A stretch of 55,317 nucleotides of DNA from an uncultured Clostridia bacterium (GTDB lineage Bacteria; Bacillota; Clostridia; Oscillospirales; Feifaniaceae), in contig CAJFTX010000015.1 in the NCBI GenBank assembly GCA_904420075.1, positions 1-55,317 on the forward strand, read 5' to 3'. Positions 7,612 through 15,212 of the stretch are shown piece by piece. Position numbers and translations under genes: made by a program. The notes beneath the pieces are model-generated. The model worked only from the letters and a program-made list of their open reading frames with translations, was not told the origin of the DNA and did not search any database. Each line of letters begins with the position of its first letter. Within the stretch, counting starts at the first letter, position 1.

Positions 7612-9393
7612 CTATTCGGTAAATTTCACAATGCCGCCCGGCTTCAGCTCGCGCTTCAGCGCCTCAAACGGATCGGCGGCCGCCGCTTTTTTCTCCGCTT
7701 TCTGCACGCGCACGGCGAGCTTCCGCCCCGCGGCCTTCTCAAAGGCCGCCGCGAGAGCGCGCATGCTCTCCTCCCGCTCGAGCATCACAAGGCTGATCTC
7801 GTCCGGCGTGTGTATCGTGACCGCCTCGTCCGAAAGAACGACCTCGCTCTTTCGGAGAAAGACCGCAATCCCCGGCGGAATGAGCTTTGCCGCCCGGTCG
7901 CGGACCGCCGCGCCGCCCTCTCCCGCAACCGCCGCCTGCGCGCTCACAGGGGGAGCCTCCCGCGCCGGGGCCGCCTCTCCGCGCCGGGGGACGTTCTCCG
8001 CCGCCGGGCGCGGCCTCGGCTCCTCCCAGGGCGGGACGTCTGCGTCCCCACTCCGGTCCGCCTCCGCCGGAGGCTCCTCCCAGGGCGGGGCGTCCGCCGC
8101 GCCGCCCCAGGGGAGGTCTCCCGCCACCTTGTCCCAGGCGACCTTCGGCGCCGCCGGAATCTCCCGGCTCTGCACGGGGGGCTTTTCCGTCCTCTCTCTG
8201 CGCGCAGTGTCCCCGCCGCCCGCCGTCCGCTGCGGCGCCGGAGCAGCTGCTGCGCCGCCCGCAACCGCCGCCTCCAGCCGGGCGATCCGGGCCTCAAGCG
8301 CCTCGATTCCGCCGAACTCCTCCGCTTTGCAGAGCCGCAAAAGCCCGACTTCAAACTCGCACCGGCGCTCCCCGGTGCGCGGCAGCCGGTCGATCAGCGC
8401 CACAAGTTCCCGCAGGATGAGCAGCGTGCGCGGCAGCGGCAGCCGCTCGGCGAGCGCCGTAATCCGCTCCGCATCGCTCCCGACCGCCGACAAAAGCTCG
8501 CCCGCCGCGCCGCTCTGCACCAGCATCACATCCCGGAAGCAGCGCAGCAGCGCCTCCGCGAGGCTCTCCACATCCCGGCCCCCCTCGTAGAGCGCCGTGA
8601 AGCACCCCATCGCGCGGTTCCAGTCCCCGTCCACAACGCTCTCCGCAAGCTCGCAGATCCGCGCCGCAGGCATCAGCCCGCAGAGCTCCTCCGCCCGCTC
8701 GGCCGTCACCGCGCCCTCGCCCGCGCACTGGTCGAGAATCGAGAGCGCGTCGCGCATCGAGCCGTCCGCCGCAGCAGCGATCTGCTCCGCCGCCAGCGGC
8801 TCAATCTCAATGCCCTCTCTCTCACAGATCTCCAAAATCCGCGCCTTCGCCGTCGCCCGTGAGATCCGCCGGAAGTCGAAGTGCTGGCAGCGGGAGATGA
8901 TGGTCGCCGGGATCTTGGCAAGCTCGGTCGTCGCCAGGATAAAAACCGCGTGCTCCGGCGGCTCCTCGAGCGTCTTCAAAAGCGCGTTCCAAGCCCCCTG
9001 CGAGAGCATGTGCACCTCGTCGATGATATACACCCGCTTTTTCACCTGTGCCGGGGTGTACACAACCTCGCTGCGGATCTCCCGCACGCTGTCCACCCCG
9101 TTGTTGGAGGCCGCGTCGATCTCCACCACGTCGAGCACGCTTCCCGCGTCGATTCCGCGGCAGCTCGCGCACTCGCCGCACGGGTCGCCGTCCACCGGCC
9201 GCTCGCAGTTGACCGCCTTCGCGAGGATTTTCGCACAGGTGGTCTTGCCCGTCCCGCGCGAGCCGCAGAAGAGATAGGCGTGCGAGATCCGCCCGGAGGC
9301 GACCTCCCGTCTCAGCACATTCACAATGTGGTCCTGGCCGCAGACATCCGAAAATCCCTTCGGACGCCACTTTCGATAGAGCGCCTGGTACAA
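7612..9393 (-). CDS. dnaX: DNA polymerase III gamma/tau subunit
   Basis: The clamp-loader ATPase, 593 residues, starts at TTG 9393 seven bases after GGAGG. It shows Walker A GSRGTGKTT (about residue 45), a four-cysteine zinc site (CERPVDGDPCGECASC), DEVHML and the sensor TTELAKIPATIISRCQ. Domain III follows to about 360. Residues 365-490 are a Pro/Ala/Glu-rich linker, followed by a tau-like C-terminal domain (about 495-590) that would contact the polymerase and helicase. It is the first coding gene after the SRP RNA, separated by a terminator. Confidence 0.97.
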   Translation of the reverse strand: MYQALYRKWRPKGFSDVCGQDHIVNVLRREVASGRISHAYLFCGSRGTGKTTCAKILAKAVNCERPVDGDPCGECASCRGIDAGSVLDVVEIDAASNNGVDSVREIRSEVVYTPAQVKKRVYIIDEVHMLSQGAWNALLKTLEEPPEHAVFILATTELAKIPATIISRCQHFDFRRISRATAKARILEICEREGIEIEPLAAEQIAAAADGSMRDALSILDQCAGEGAVTAERAEELCGLMPAARICELAESVVDGDWNRAMGCFTALYEGGRDVESLAEALLRCFRDVMLVQSGAAGELLSAVGSDAERITALAERLPLPRTLLILRELVALIDRLPRTGERRCEFEVGLLRLCKAEEFGGIEALEARIARLEAAVAGGAAAAPAPQRTAGGGDTARRERTEKPPVQSREIPAAPKVAWDKVAGDLPWGGAADAPPWEEPPAEADRSGDADVPPWEEPRPRPAAENVPRRGEAAPAREAPPVSAQAAVAGEGGAAVRDRAAKLIPPGIAVFLRKSEVVLSDEAVTIHTPDEISLVMLEREESMRALAAAFEKAAGRKLAVRVQKAEKKAAAADPFEALKRELKPGGIVKFTE

Positions 9394-9410
9394 AAAGGCT
9401 CCTCCTTTCC

Positions 9411-9440
9411 AAAAAAGGGGCGCGGATCACGCGCCCCTCC
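9411..9440 (-). terminator. Terminator of the SRP RNA gene
   Basis: AGGGGCGCG and CGCGCCCCT pair around a 5-nt loop, with a T run on the minus strand, directly after the SRP RNA 3' end and before the dnaX ribosome site. Read-through would allow dnaX to share the SRP promoter. Confidence 0.85.
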
Positions 9441-9441
9441 C

Positions 9442-9736
9442 GGTGTCACATAGGACCACACATCCGGCTTTGAACAAGACGGTATGTGCGGAACACAACC
9501 CCAAAAACTCAAGACAGGAAATTCTCCCGGCACATGGACAAAAACCGCTTAGTGCTGCTTGGTTCCCCACCTGACACGGTTCACGGCCGCCCATTGCGGG
9601 AGGCCCGCCTCTCATCGTCCCGGACCTGCGTCTGACCACACACCGCCCGCCCGGGGCCGGCCTTCGTCCCCGCTGTAGCGGATTGCGGGCGCAGGGTGCC
9701 GCTGTCTCCCCGACTAGTGTGGTCCTATCTGACACC
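9442..9736 (-). ncRNA. ffs: Large-type bacterial SRP RNA
   Basis: The conserved Ffh-binding hairpin is present as TCAGG, then GGGGAACC, then AAGCAGC near 9565. The two ends are complementary (5' GTGTCAGATAGGACCACA against 3' TGTGGTCCTATGTGACAC, about 17 pairs), closing the long helix and fixing the length at about 295 nt. This is the long form with an Alu domain found in Gram-positive bacteria. It forms the signal recognition particle with Ffh. Its position upstream of dnaX is common in Firmicutes. Confidence 0.93.
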
Positions 9737-9785
9737 GCAGTTACAGTTCTGGTCTCCGCGCGGCGCACGCGCAGCGCGTAAAAAT

Positions 9786-9815
9786 ATTATACCCATAAAA
9801 CCGCCCTCTTGTCAA
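9786..9815 (-). promoter_or_regulatory. Sigma-A promoter of the SRP RNA
   Basis: On the minus strand TTGACA (9810-9815), an 18-nt spacer and TATAAT (9786-9791) give consensus boxes, fitting a highly expressed RNA. The -35 overlaps that of the divergent promoter. Confidence 0.85.
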
Positions 9816-9837
9816 TATCCGGACGATTTGGTATAGT
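9809..9837 (+). promoter_or_regulatory. Sigma-A promoter of the KDPG-aldolase-like gene
   Basis: TTGTCA (9809-9814), a 17-nt spacer and TATAGT (9832-9837) stand 34 nt before the start codon. The -35 hexamer shares five base pairs with the SRP RNA -35. Confidence 0.8.
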
Positions 9838-9870
9838 AACAGATAGTAAATTAGTAGGGAGGTCTTCTCG

Positions 9871-10383
9871 ATGAACCATACGCTCAAATTGCTCACCCTC
9901 GCCCCCGCCGTCCTCCAGGTGCGCACCGCGGAGGAGGCGGAGCGGGCCGCCGCCCGCGGATGCGAGGCGGTGGAGGTGGACGTCTCCGCCGGCGTCGCGG
10001 AGCTGCGCGAGACGGTCGCCCGGCTCGGGCGGGAGCTCACAGTCGGCGCAGGCGGCGTGCTCTCGTCCGAGCGCGCCTTCGAGGCGGTGGACGCGGGCGC
10101 GAAGTTCATCGCCACCCCCGCGCCCGACCCGGCGGTGTTCCGCACCTGCGCCCCGCTCGACGTCCCGGTGATCGGCGAGGCGCTCACCCCGACCGAGCTG
10201 CGCGCGATGGCGGCGCTCGGCGCGCAGATGGTCCGCCTCTTCCCCGGCTGCGCGGTGGACGCGCGGTATCTCGCGGCGCTTCTCCCGCTCTCGGCAGTCC
10301 CGCTCGCCGTCGCCTGCGCGACCGCGGAGGAGGGAGTCCCTCTGCGCGAGGCCGGGGCCGCCGCGCTCTTTCTCCCTGCCTAA
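9871..10383 (+). CDS. KDPG/KHG aldolase-like protein lacking the Schiff-base lysine
   Basis: This 170-residue TIM-barrel relative of 2-dehydro-3-deoxyphosphogluconate aldolase is shorter than the usual 205-215. Recognisable family pieces are VGAGGVLSSERAFEAVDAGAKFI (normally AGTVL...GAKF), the proline-rich IGEALTPTELRAMAALGA, and VRLFPG. In active enzymes the last motif is L-K-x-F-P with the catalytic lysine; here that position is Arg. The early active-site strand E-V-T-L-R is also replaced (EVDVSAG), and the C-terminal P-T-G-G-I phosphate loop is absent. Classical aldolase activity is therefore unlikely, though the fold and a strong promoter are kept. It may have another substrate or be a binding or regulatory protein. 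Confidence 0.75.
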   Translation: MNHTLKLLTLAPAVLQVRTAEEAERAAARGCEAVEVDVSAGVAELRETVARLGRELTVGAGGVLSSERAFEAVDAGAKFIATPAPDPAVFRTCAPLDVPVIGEALTPTELRAMAALGAQMVRLFPGCAVDARYLAALLPLSAVPLAVACATAEEGVPLREAGAAALFLPA

Positions 10384-10388
10384 AAAAA

Positions 10389-10416
10389 CGCGGCCGTTTC
10401 CCGGCCGCGACTTTTT
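10389..10416 (+). terminator. Terminator after the KDPG-aldolase-like gene
   Basis: CGCGGCCG and CGGCCGCG pair around a short loop, followed by ACTTTTT. It is also preceded by seven A, so it may act on gtrA transcripts from the other side. Confidence 0.8.
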
Positions 10417-10467
10417 CGGATATTTTTCCGCTCTGCGCCCAATCGTCTCAGGCGCGCAGAGCCGGTT

Positions 10468-10869
10468 TTATTTGTAGATAAACCGGCGGTAGATCGGGAA
10501 GTTCCAGAGCACCACCATCCCTGAGACAAACACCTTGCCGATCAGCGGCGGGATTCCCACAACGTCGGACAGCAGGAAGAACATCCCGTTTGTCACCACC
10601 ATGTTAAACGCGTACAGCAGCACAAAGCGGTAGAGCTGAGAGCCCATCTTCCCCTTCGAGCGGAAGGTGAAGTATTTGTTCACAAGAAACGAGAACCAGA
10701 AGGTGATCGTGTAGACAATGGCGTTTGCCAGCACGTAGTAGAGTCCGAGCACCTCGTTTGCCAGAAAGAAAAGCAGATACTCGATGACAAACGAGCTGCC
10801 CCCCGTGAGACAGTATTTCATAAATTTTCTGATGTTCTCCCGGGAGAGATACTCGCCCAATACCTTCAT
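10468..10869 (-). CDS. GtrA-family membrane protein
   Basis: This 133-residue protein with four TM helices starts at ATG 10869 (MKVLGEYL); the upstream ATG would leave almost no leader after the promoter. Family features are the basic N-terminus (RENIRKFMKYCLTGGSSF), the V-N-K-Y-F-T-F-R-S-K loop after TM2 and the terminal N-F-P-I-Y-R-R-F-I-Y motif. GtrA proteins are thought to help flip or position lipid-linked sugars at the membrane for cell-surface glycosylation. No glycosyltransferase is adjacent, so the partner is unknown. Confidence 0.88.
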   Translation of the reverse strand: MKVLGEYLSRENIRKFMKYCLTGGSSFVIEYLLFFLANEVLGLYYVLANAIVYTITFWFSFLVNKYFTFRSKGKMGSQLYRFVLLYAFNMVVTNGMFFLLSDVVGIPPLIGKVFVSGMVVLWNFPIYRRFIYK

Positions 10870-10903
10870 TTCCGCGCCTGTCCTTTCTCTCTGCATCCTG
10901 TTT

Positions 10904-10932
10904 ATTATACGCCGCTCCACCTCTGCGCGCAA
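10904..10932 (-). promoter_or_regulatory. Promoter of gtrA
   Basis: TTGCGC (10927-10932), 17-nt spacer and TATAAT (10904-10909) on the minus strand, 35 nt before the gtrA start and overlapping the leader of the divergent AEC gene. Confidence 0.75.
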
Positions 10933-10954
10933 GCAGAAATATTTTGGAGGCCCT

Positions 10955-11851
10955 ATGGAAACGCTCATCCCACTTATCACCCTGCCCGCCATCGCGGGGC
11001 TCGGCTTTCTCACCCGCAAGACGGGCTACATCGGCGAGGAGGCCTTCTCCCACCTGCCGCAGCTGATGCTGCGGCTCTGCTATCCGCTGCTCATCCTCAC
11101 CAGCCTAATGCGCACCGATCTGCGCGCCATCCTCGCGGAGAGTCTTGTCGCCGTCCTCGGCACGGCAGGGCTCACCCTTGCGCTCTATCTTCTCGGGAAG
11201 CTCGTCTTCCGCCGGGCGGACCCGGCAAGACGGCCGATCTATCTTTTCAACCTCTCGATCGGCAACATCGTCTATGTCACCCTGCCGGTCACAAGCGCCC
11301 TCTTCGGCCCCGAGGGGGTGGTGCTCACCATGCTCTGTACCACCACTCAGGACCTCTTTTTGTGGTCGCTCTACCACCTTGAGTTCCGCCGTCAGGAGGG
11401 CGCGCGCGCCTCGCTGCTGCGCGCGGTGGCAAATCCGTGCACGGCCGCCCTGCTGCTCGGTATCACGCTCTCGCTTTTGCGGGTGCCGTTTCCCGCGTGG
11501 CTGGAGTTTGCCTCCACCCTCGCCTCTCTGACGAGCCCGCTCGGCATGCTCTTCATCGGGGCGACGCTGGTCGGCTGCAATCTGCAAACCATATTCCGCG
11601 GCCCGGTGCTGCTCACAAGCGCGCTCAAGGTGCTCGCCGTCCCGGCGCTCGCCTGCGCTCTCTTCTTCCTTCTCACCCAGGACGCGGGCTTTGCCGCAAT
11701 CATGACACTGTATTTCGCCTCCCCCTGCGCGCTGCTCTCCGCCGTCTGGGCCAAGGAGTACGGCCGCGACCTCGATATGGCCGCGGGCTCGGTGCTCGTC
11801 TCCACGGTCCTGTTCTTCCTCGGCGTCGGAGTTTACGCGCTGCTGCGCTGA
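10955..11851 (+). CDS. AEC-family transporter
   Basis: This 298-residue, ten-helix carrier of the auxin-efflux/malate-permease family starts at ATG 10955 behind TTGGAGG. The N-terminal helix has the family G-F-L-x-R-K motif (GLGFLTRKTGY). The C-terminal half carries GMLFIGATLVG and a helix with FASPCALLSAVWAKEYG, the usual substrate-path proline region. Family members move dicarboxylates or amino-acid-like anions across the cytoplasmic membrane; the substrate here is unknown. It is followed 15 nt later by the MATE gene, so the two are probably co-transcribed. Confidence 0.88.
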   Translation: METLIPLITLPAIAGLGFLTRKTGYIGEEAFSHLPQLMLRLCYPLLILTSLMRTDLRAILAESLVAVLGTAGLTLALYLLGKLVFRRADPARRPIYLFNLSIGNIVYVTLPVTSALFGPEGVVLTMLCTTTQDLFLWSLYHLEFRRQEGARASLLRAVANPCTAALLLGITLSLLRVPFPAWLEFASTLASLTSPLGMLFIGATLVGCNLQTIFRGPVLLTSALKVLAVPALACALFFLLTQDAGFAAIMTLYFASPCALLSAVWAKEYGRDLDMAAGSVLVSTVLFFLGVGVYALLR

Positions 11852-11866
11852 CAGAAAGGAGTTCCC

Positions 11867-13225
11867 ATGACCCTCGACATGACCAGAGGAAATCCGCTGC
11901 GCTCGATTGTCCTCTTCTCGATCCCGATGCTGATCGGCGGCGTCTTCCAGCTCTTCTACAATCTCACGGATACGCTGGTGGTCGGCCGCACCATCGGCTC
12001 TCAGGCGCTCGCCGCCGTGGGCGCCACCACCTCGGCCACCTTCTTTCTCACCTCGGTCGCGCTGGGGTTCACCAGCGCCTTCTCGATCGTCATCTCCCAG
12101 CGGTTCGGCGCGGCGGACAAGCCCGCTCTGCGCCGCGCGGTCATAAGCTCGATCTATCTCACTCTCGCCGCCTCGCTGCTGCTCGCGCTGGCGGGGATTT
12201 TCGGCGCCCGGCCGCTGCTCGTCCTGCTCCAGACCCCCGCCGACATTCTCGACGACGCCGCGGCCTACCTCCGGATCTGCATGGGCTGCTCGGTGGGCCT
12301 CATCGTCTATAACGGGGCCGCGGGCATCCTCCGCGCGGTGGGCAATAGCCGCACCCCGCTCTTCGTGCTCATCTTCTGCACCCTTCTAAACATCGGGCTC
12401 GACCTGCTCTTCGTGCTGGTCTTCCACCTGGGGGTGCCCGGCGTGGCGATCGCCACCGTCCTCTCCCAGCTCTGCTCGGCCGCCGTCTGTGTCTTTCTGC
12501 TGGTGCGTCAGTTCCGCTCCCTCTCCTTCACGCGGGCCGACCTCTCCCCCGACTGGGACTCCCTGCGGGAGATCACCGTGCTCGGTCTCTCGATGGGCGC
12601 GCAGAGCGTGCTGCTCTCGATCGGCGAGATGACCGTCACCGGCGCCATCAATGTCTACGGCAGCGACGTCGTCGCCGCCTTCACCACCGTCAACCGGTTC
12701 ACCCAGTTCGCCACCATCTCCTATCTCAACTTCGCGGGCGCCTTCTCGGTCTTTGCCGGACAGAACTTCGGCGCCAAGCGCTTCGACCGGATCAAAAAGG
12801 GGTTCCGCGAGACCTTTCTCATCATCCTTGTTTTGAGCGTGCTCTCCGCCGTGCTCTCCTTCCTCTTCGGGGATCACCTCGTACGCCTCTTCCTCTCGGA
12901 GGGGGACGCCCGTCTCGACTCGGTGCTCGGCATCGCCCGCGGCTGCCTGCGGGTCTACTCGGTCTTCTTCCCCGCGCTCGGCGTCATCCTGCTCTATAAT
13001 AACACCCTGCGCGGCATGGGGGACGCGGCCATCCCGTTCCTCTCCGGCATGGTGGAGCTCGCGCTCAAGGTGGGCGGAGCGCTCGTGCTCTCGGCGCTGT
13101 TCGGCTATTTCGGCATCTGGTTTGCAAACCCGCTCGGCTGGGCGCTCGGCATCATCCCCTCCGCCATCCGCTACCATCTCGGCCGCTGGGCCAAAGAGCC
13201 CGCCGCGGAGCCCGCCGCTCCATAG
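11867..13225 (+). CDS. MATE-family efflux transporter
   Basis: This 452-residue protein has twelve predicted helices in two MatE repeats. The start shows the family pattern (GNPLRSIVLFSIPMLIGGVFQLFYNLTDTLVVG), and the second repeat starts near residue 235 (ITVLGLSMGAQSVLLSIGEM). Charged loop F-G-A-K-R-F-D-R-I lies between the halves. It would export cationic or metabolite substrates using Na+ or H+ gradients; the substrate cannot be told. AAAGGAG lies nine bases before ATG. A terminator follows. Confidence 0.92.
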   Translation: MTLDMTRGNPLRSIVLFSIPMLIGGVFQLFYNLTDTLVVGRTIGSQALAAVGATTSATFFLTSVALGFTSAFSIVISQRFGAADKPALRRAVISSIYLTLAASLLLALAGIFGARPLLVLLQTPADILDDAAAYLRICMGCSVGLIVYNGAAGILRAVGNSRTPLFVLIFCTLLNIGLDLLFVLVFHLGVPGVAIATVLSQLCSAAVCVFLLVRQFRSLSFTRADLSPDWDSLREITVLGLSMGAQSVLLSIGEMTVTGAINVYGSDVVAAFTTVNRFTQFATISYLNFAGAFSVFAGQNFGAKRFDRIKKGFRETFLIILVLSVLSAVLSFLFGDHLVRLFLSEGDARLDSVLGIARGCLRVYSVFFPALGVILLYNNTLRGMGDAAIPFLSGMVELALKVGGALVLSALFGYFGIWFANPLGWALGIIPSAIRYHLGRWAKEPAAEPAAP

Positions 13226-13298
13226 CGGAACTCTATCGCGCCTGCGGGCGCAGGAAACTATGGTATATCTCTTGAAGCTCCGCTGCACCTGTCGATAA

Positions 13299-13337
13299 AA
13301 AATAAGACGATGTTCCACCTCGACATCGTCTTATTTT
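13299..13337 (+). terminator. Bidirectional terminator between the MATE and VOC genes
   Basis: AAAATAAGACGATGT and ACATCGTCTTATTTT form a perfect 15-bp stem with a 9-nt loop. Both strands get a T run, serving the two converging genes. Confidence 0.88.
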
Positions 13338-13374
13338 GTTGGCCGATCTGCGGAGCTCTGGACGGCATCCCCCG

Positions 13375-13761
13375 TCAAATGGAGATCCACCAGCACACAC
13401 CGTATCTGTCAATCACAGTCGCACAGCACTTGCTCCAGGGGACTTCCTGGATCGGTTCCACCACAACGCCGCCGTCGCCCAGGACGTCAAACGCCCGCCG
13501 CACCGCTTCCTCGCTCCCCATTCCACACACGTTGAAGGTCATTGTCTGCCATCTCTCTCTGTGGACGACGTCGACGTCGCAGGGATTTGCCGCCTCGCTG
13601 ACGGCCAGAAACAGTTCCCCGTCTACCGACAGCTCGCAGTGCTCATAGGCGTCGCCTGTCCTGTTTTTCATCTCAAAGGTTCTCTCCGCCCCAAAAGCGC
13701 TGCAATACCGCCCGGCGGCTTCCATGCTGTTTTCCACATAGACCTGCGCACAGTTTTTCAT
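13375..13761 (-). CDS. VOC-superfamily (PhnB-like) protein
   Basis: This 128-residue protein of the glyoxalase/bleomycin-resistance fold begins with the usual strand and helix (CAQVYVENSMEAAGRYCSAFGAE) and continues with F-x-x-C-E-L-S-V-D-G. The C-terminal strand holds the PhnB signature in the form PWSKCCATVIDRYGVCWWI, where most relatives have W-G-x-x-x-G-x-V-x-D-x-F-G-x-x-W. The D-R-Y-G-V part is clear. It is shorter than glyoxalase I and lacks an obvious metal triad, so the substrate is unknown. It stands alone on the minus strand. Confidence 0.8.
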   Translation of the reverse strand: MKNCAQVYVENSMEAAGRYCSAFGAERTFEMKNRTGDAYEHCELSVDGELFLAVSEAANPCDVDVVHRERWQTMTFNVCGMGSEEAVRRAFDVLGDGGVVVEPIQEVPWSKCCATVIDRYGVCWWISI

Positions 13762-13954
13762 ACGTTACCCTCCCGGCTATGCTGCCTGTCATTTTTTACA
13801 GTATAGCACACCGGCTGCCCGCGACACAACACTCCCGTTCAACGCTTCCAAGTTCCGCCCCCGCACCGTCATCGGAACATCCGCCTTTTCTCCTCCTTTT
13901 TTGGAGACGCTAACAGAATTCTATCACATCTGATACAACTTAAGGAGGCCACCC

Positions 13955-14800
13955 ATGAAATCATACCGTATCACCGGCAAGCTGATCGACGCGTTCCGGC
14001 TCCATCTCATCGAACAGGAGCGGAGTCCCGGCACCATCCAGAACTATCTCCGCGCACTCGAACGGTTCCACCATGCGCTGCAAACGTCCGCCCTGGCGAC
14101 CAAACAGGACGTCATCCGGTTCAAAGAACAGCTCATCTCGCAGCACTCCCCCAGCACGGTCAACGTCTCTCTCGCCGCGCTCAACAGCTTCTTCCGCTTC
14201 GCCGGGTACGAGGAGCTCCGCGTCAAATCGCTCAAACGGCAGCGGCAGATCTTTTGCAGCAAAGAGCGCGAGCTCTCCAAGGCGGAGTATCTGAAATTGC
14301 TGCGCACCGCGCGCGACGCAGGCAACCAGCGGATTCTCCTCATCATGGAGACCATCTGCTCCACCGGGATTCGGGTCAGCGAGCTCCAGTATATCACGGC
14401 GGACGCCGTGCGGCGCGGCCAGGTCGAGGTCCGCTGCAAAGGCAAGCTGCGCGCCGTCTTTCTGAGCGGCGCGCTCAAGAAGAAGCTCCTCTGCTATCTG
14501 CGCGCAAAACAAATCCACTCCGGCCCGGTGTTTATTACCAAAAGCGGTCGTCCCATGGACCGCAGCAATATCTGGAGCGAAATGAAAGCGCTCTGCCGGC
14601 GCGCGGGCGTGGCCGCCCAAAAGGTGTTCCCGCACAATTTGCGCCATCTCTTTGCCCGGACCTTCTATACCATCGAAAAAGATCTCTCCAAGCTGGCCGA
14701 CCTGCTCGGCCATGTAAGCGTTGAGACAACCCGCATTTATATCAAAGAAAGCGGCGCCGAACACCGCCGCAGAATCGAACAGTTGGGCCTTTTGATCTAA
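13955..14800 (+). CDS. Tyrosine recombinase, probable DNA invertase of the adjacent segment
   Basis: This 281-residue XerC/D-type recombinase has an N-terminal SAM-like core-binding domain (about 8-85) and a catalytic domain (about 105-275). The residues are R in STGIRVSELQY, K in RCKGKLR, H-x-x-R in FPHNLRHLFAR, H in LLGHVSVETTRIYI and the nucleophile Tyr in that last motif. ATG follows AAGGAGG. Its stop codon TAA (14798-14800) abuts the left 27-bp recombination site, and the segment beyond carries a promoter followed by a surface-protein gene. That arrangement makes it the likely inverter of that segment rather than a housekeeping Xer protein. No phage or transposon genes adjoin it. Confidence 0.9.
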   Translation: MKSYRITGKLIDAFRLHLIEQERSPGTIQNYLRALERFHHALQTSALATKQDVIRFKEQLISQHSPSTVNVSLAALNSFFRFAGYEELRVKSLKRQRQIFCSKERELSKAEYLKLLRTARDAGNQRILLIMETICSTGIRVSELQYITADAVRRGQVEVRCKGKLRAVFLSGALKKKLLCYLRAKQIHSGPVFITKSGRPMDRSNIWSEMKALCRRAGVAAQKVFPHNLRHLFARTFYTIEKDLSKLADLLGHVSVETTRIYIKESGAEHRRRIEQLGLLI

Positions 14801-14826
14801 TACGACAAAATTTATATTTTGTGGTA
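14800..14826 (+). repeat. Left inverted recombination site
   Basis: Two 10-bp arms (ACGACAAAAT and ATTTTGTGGT, near-inverted to each other) flank the asymmetric core TTAT. It matches the reverse complement of 15051-15077 at 26 of 27 positions. Its left arm has one G/C difference. It begins at the last base of the recombinase stop codon. Confidence 0.88.
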
Positions 14827-14888
14827 TTCCGCCTCGTACAGAAAAATAGTTTTGATTGAATTTTCACAACGCCCTTTCTGTAAGTCCT

Positions 14889-14917
14889 ATTATATCTTTC
14901 CTATTACAAAAAAACAA
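14889..14917 (-). promoter_or_regulatory. Invertible sigma-A promoter, facing away from the surface gene
   Basis: TTGTTT (14912-14917), a 17-nt spacer and TATAAT (14889-14894) lie on the minus strand. Transcription would begin near 14882, cross the left site and run antisense into the recombinase gene. Confidence 0.8.
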
Positions 14918-14948
14918 GGTTTTTTTGGAAATCACTTCCTTCTAAAAA

Positions 14949-15001
14949 ACAGCACAAATAGGCCGGAAAAATTTCAAAAAAGTCCGGCCTATTTGTGCTG
15001 T
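14949..15001. terminator. Insulating hairpin inside the invertible segment
   Basis: A perfect 19-bp stem (14949-14967 with 14983-15001, core AATAGGCCGGA) encloses a 15-nt A-rich loop. On the minus strand it is followed by six T; on the plus strand by TCTCTTTTCC. It lies upstream of the invertible promoter in both orientations, so it would stop recombinase read-through from reaching the surface gene. Confidence 0.78.
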
Positions 15002-15050
15002 CTCTTTTCCCTCCTCCGGGAAATTCCTCCCGGTTCCGTCTCGTGTTATT

Positions 15051-15077
15051 TACCACAAAATATAAATTTTGTGGTAT
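15051..15077 (-). repeat. Right inverted recombination site
   Basis: Perfect 10-bp arms ACCACAAAAT and ATTTTGTGGT flank the core ATAA. It is the inverted copy of the left site, 136 bp before the surface-protein start codon. Confidence 0.88.
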
Positions 15078-15212
15078 ATTACAACATATTTGTAGAGAAA
15101 GGGGGATTTGGACTGACACCACCTCGTGCCCGGTCTGTTTCACAGCGGCGCTCTTCTCTCTCCACAGAGCAGTTCCGTGGAGATTCACCAAGAACAACAA
15201 AGGAGAAGCGGT

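Larger units (their letters stand above)
14800..15077. other. Invertible promoter segment (phase switch)
   Basis: A 224-bp unique stretch (14827-15050) lies between 27-bp inverted sites with opposed asymmetric cores, the geometry that leads a tyrosine recombinase to invert rather than excise. Inside are one strong promoter, now reading leftward away from the surface-protein gene, and one long hairpin between promoter and gene. Inversion would place the -10 box near 14983-14988 on the plus strand and begin a leader of about 220 nt into the gene at 15213. The segment is AT-rich against a GC-rich background. As written, the surface protein should be OFF. Confidence 0.82.

Noticed and set aside
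7685-7700. A-rich run in dnaX as a programmed frameshift site for the gamma form
   Set aside because: The run lies only about 25 codons before the end of the gene, so a shift would not give a gamma-sized product, and no stem follows at the right distance.
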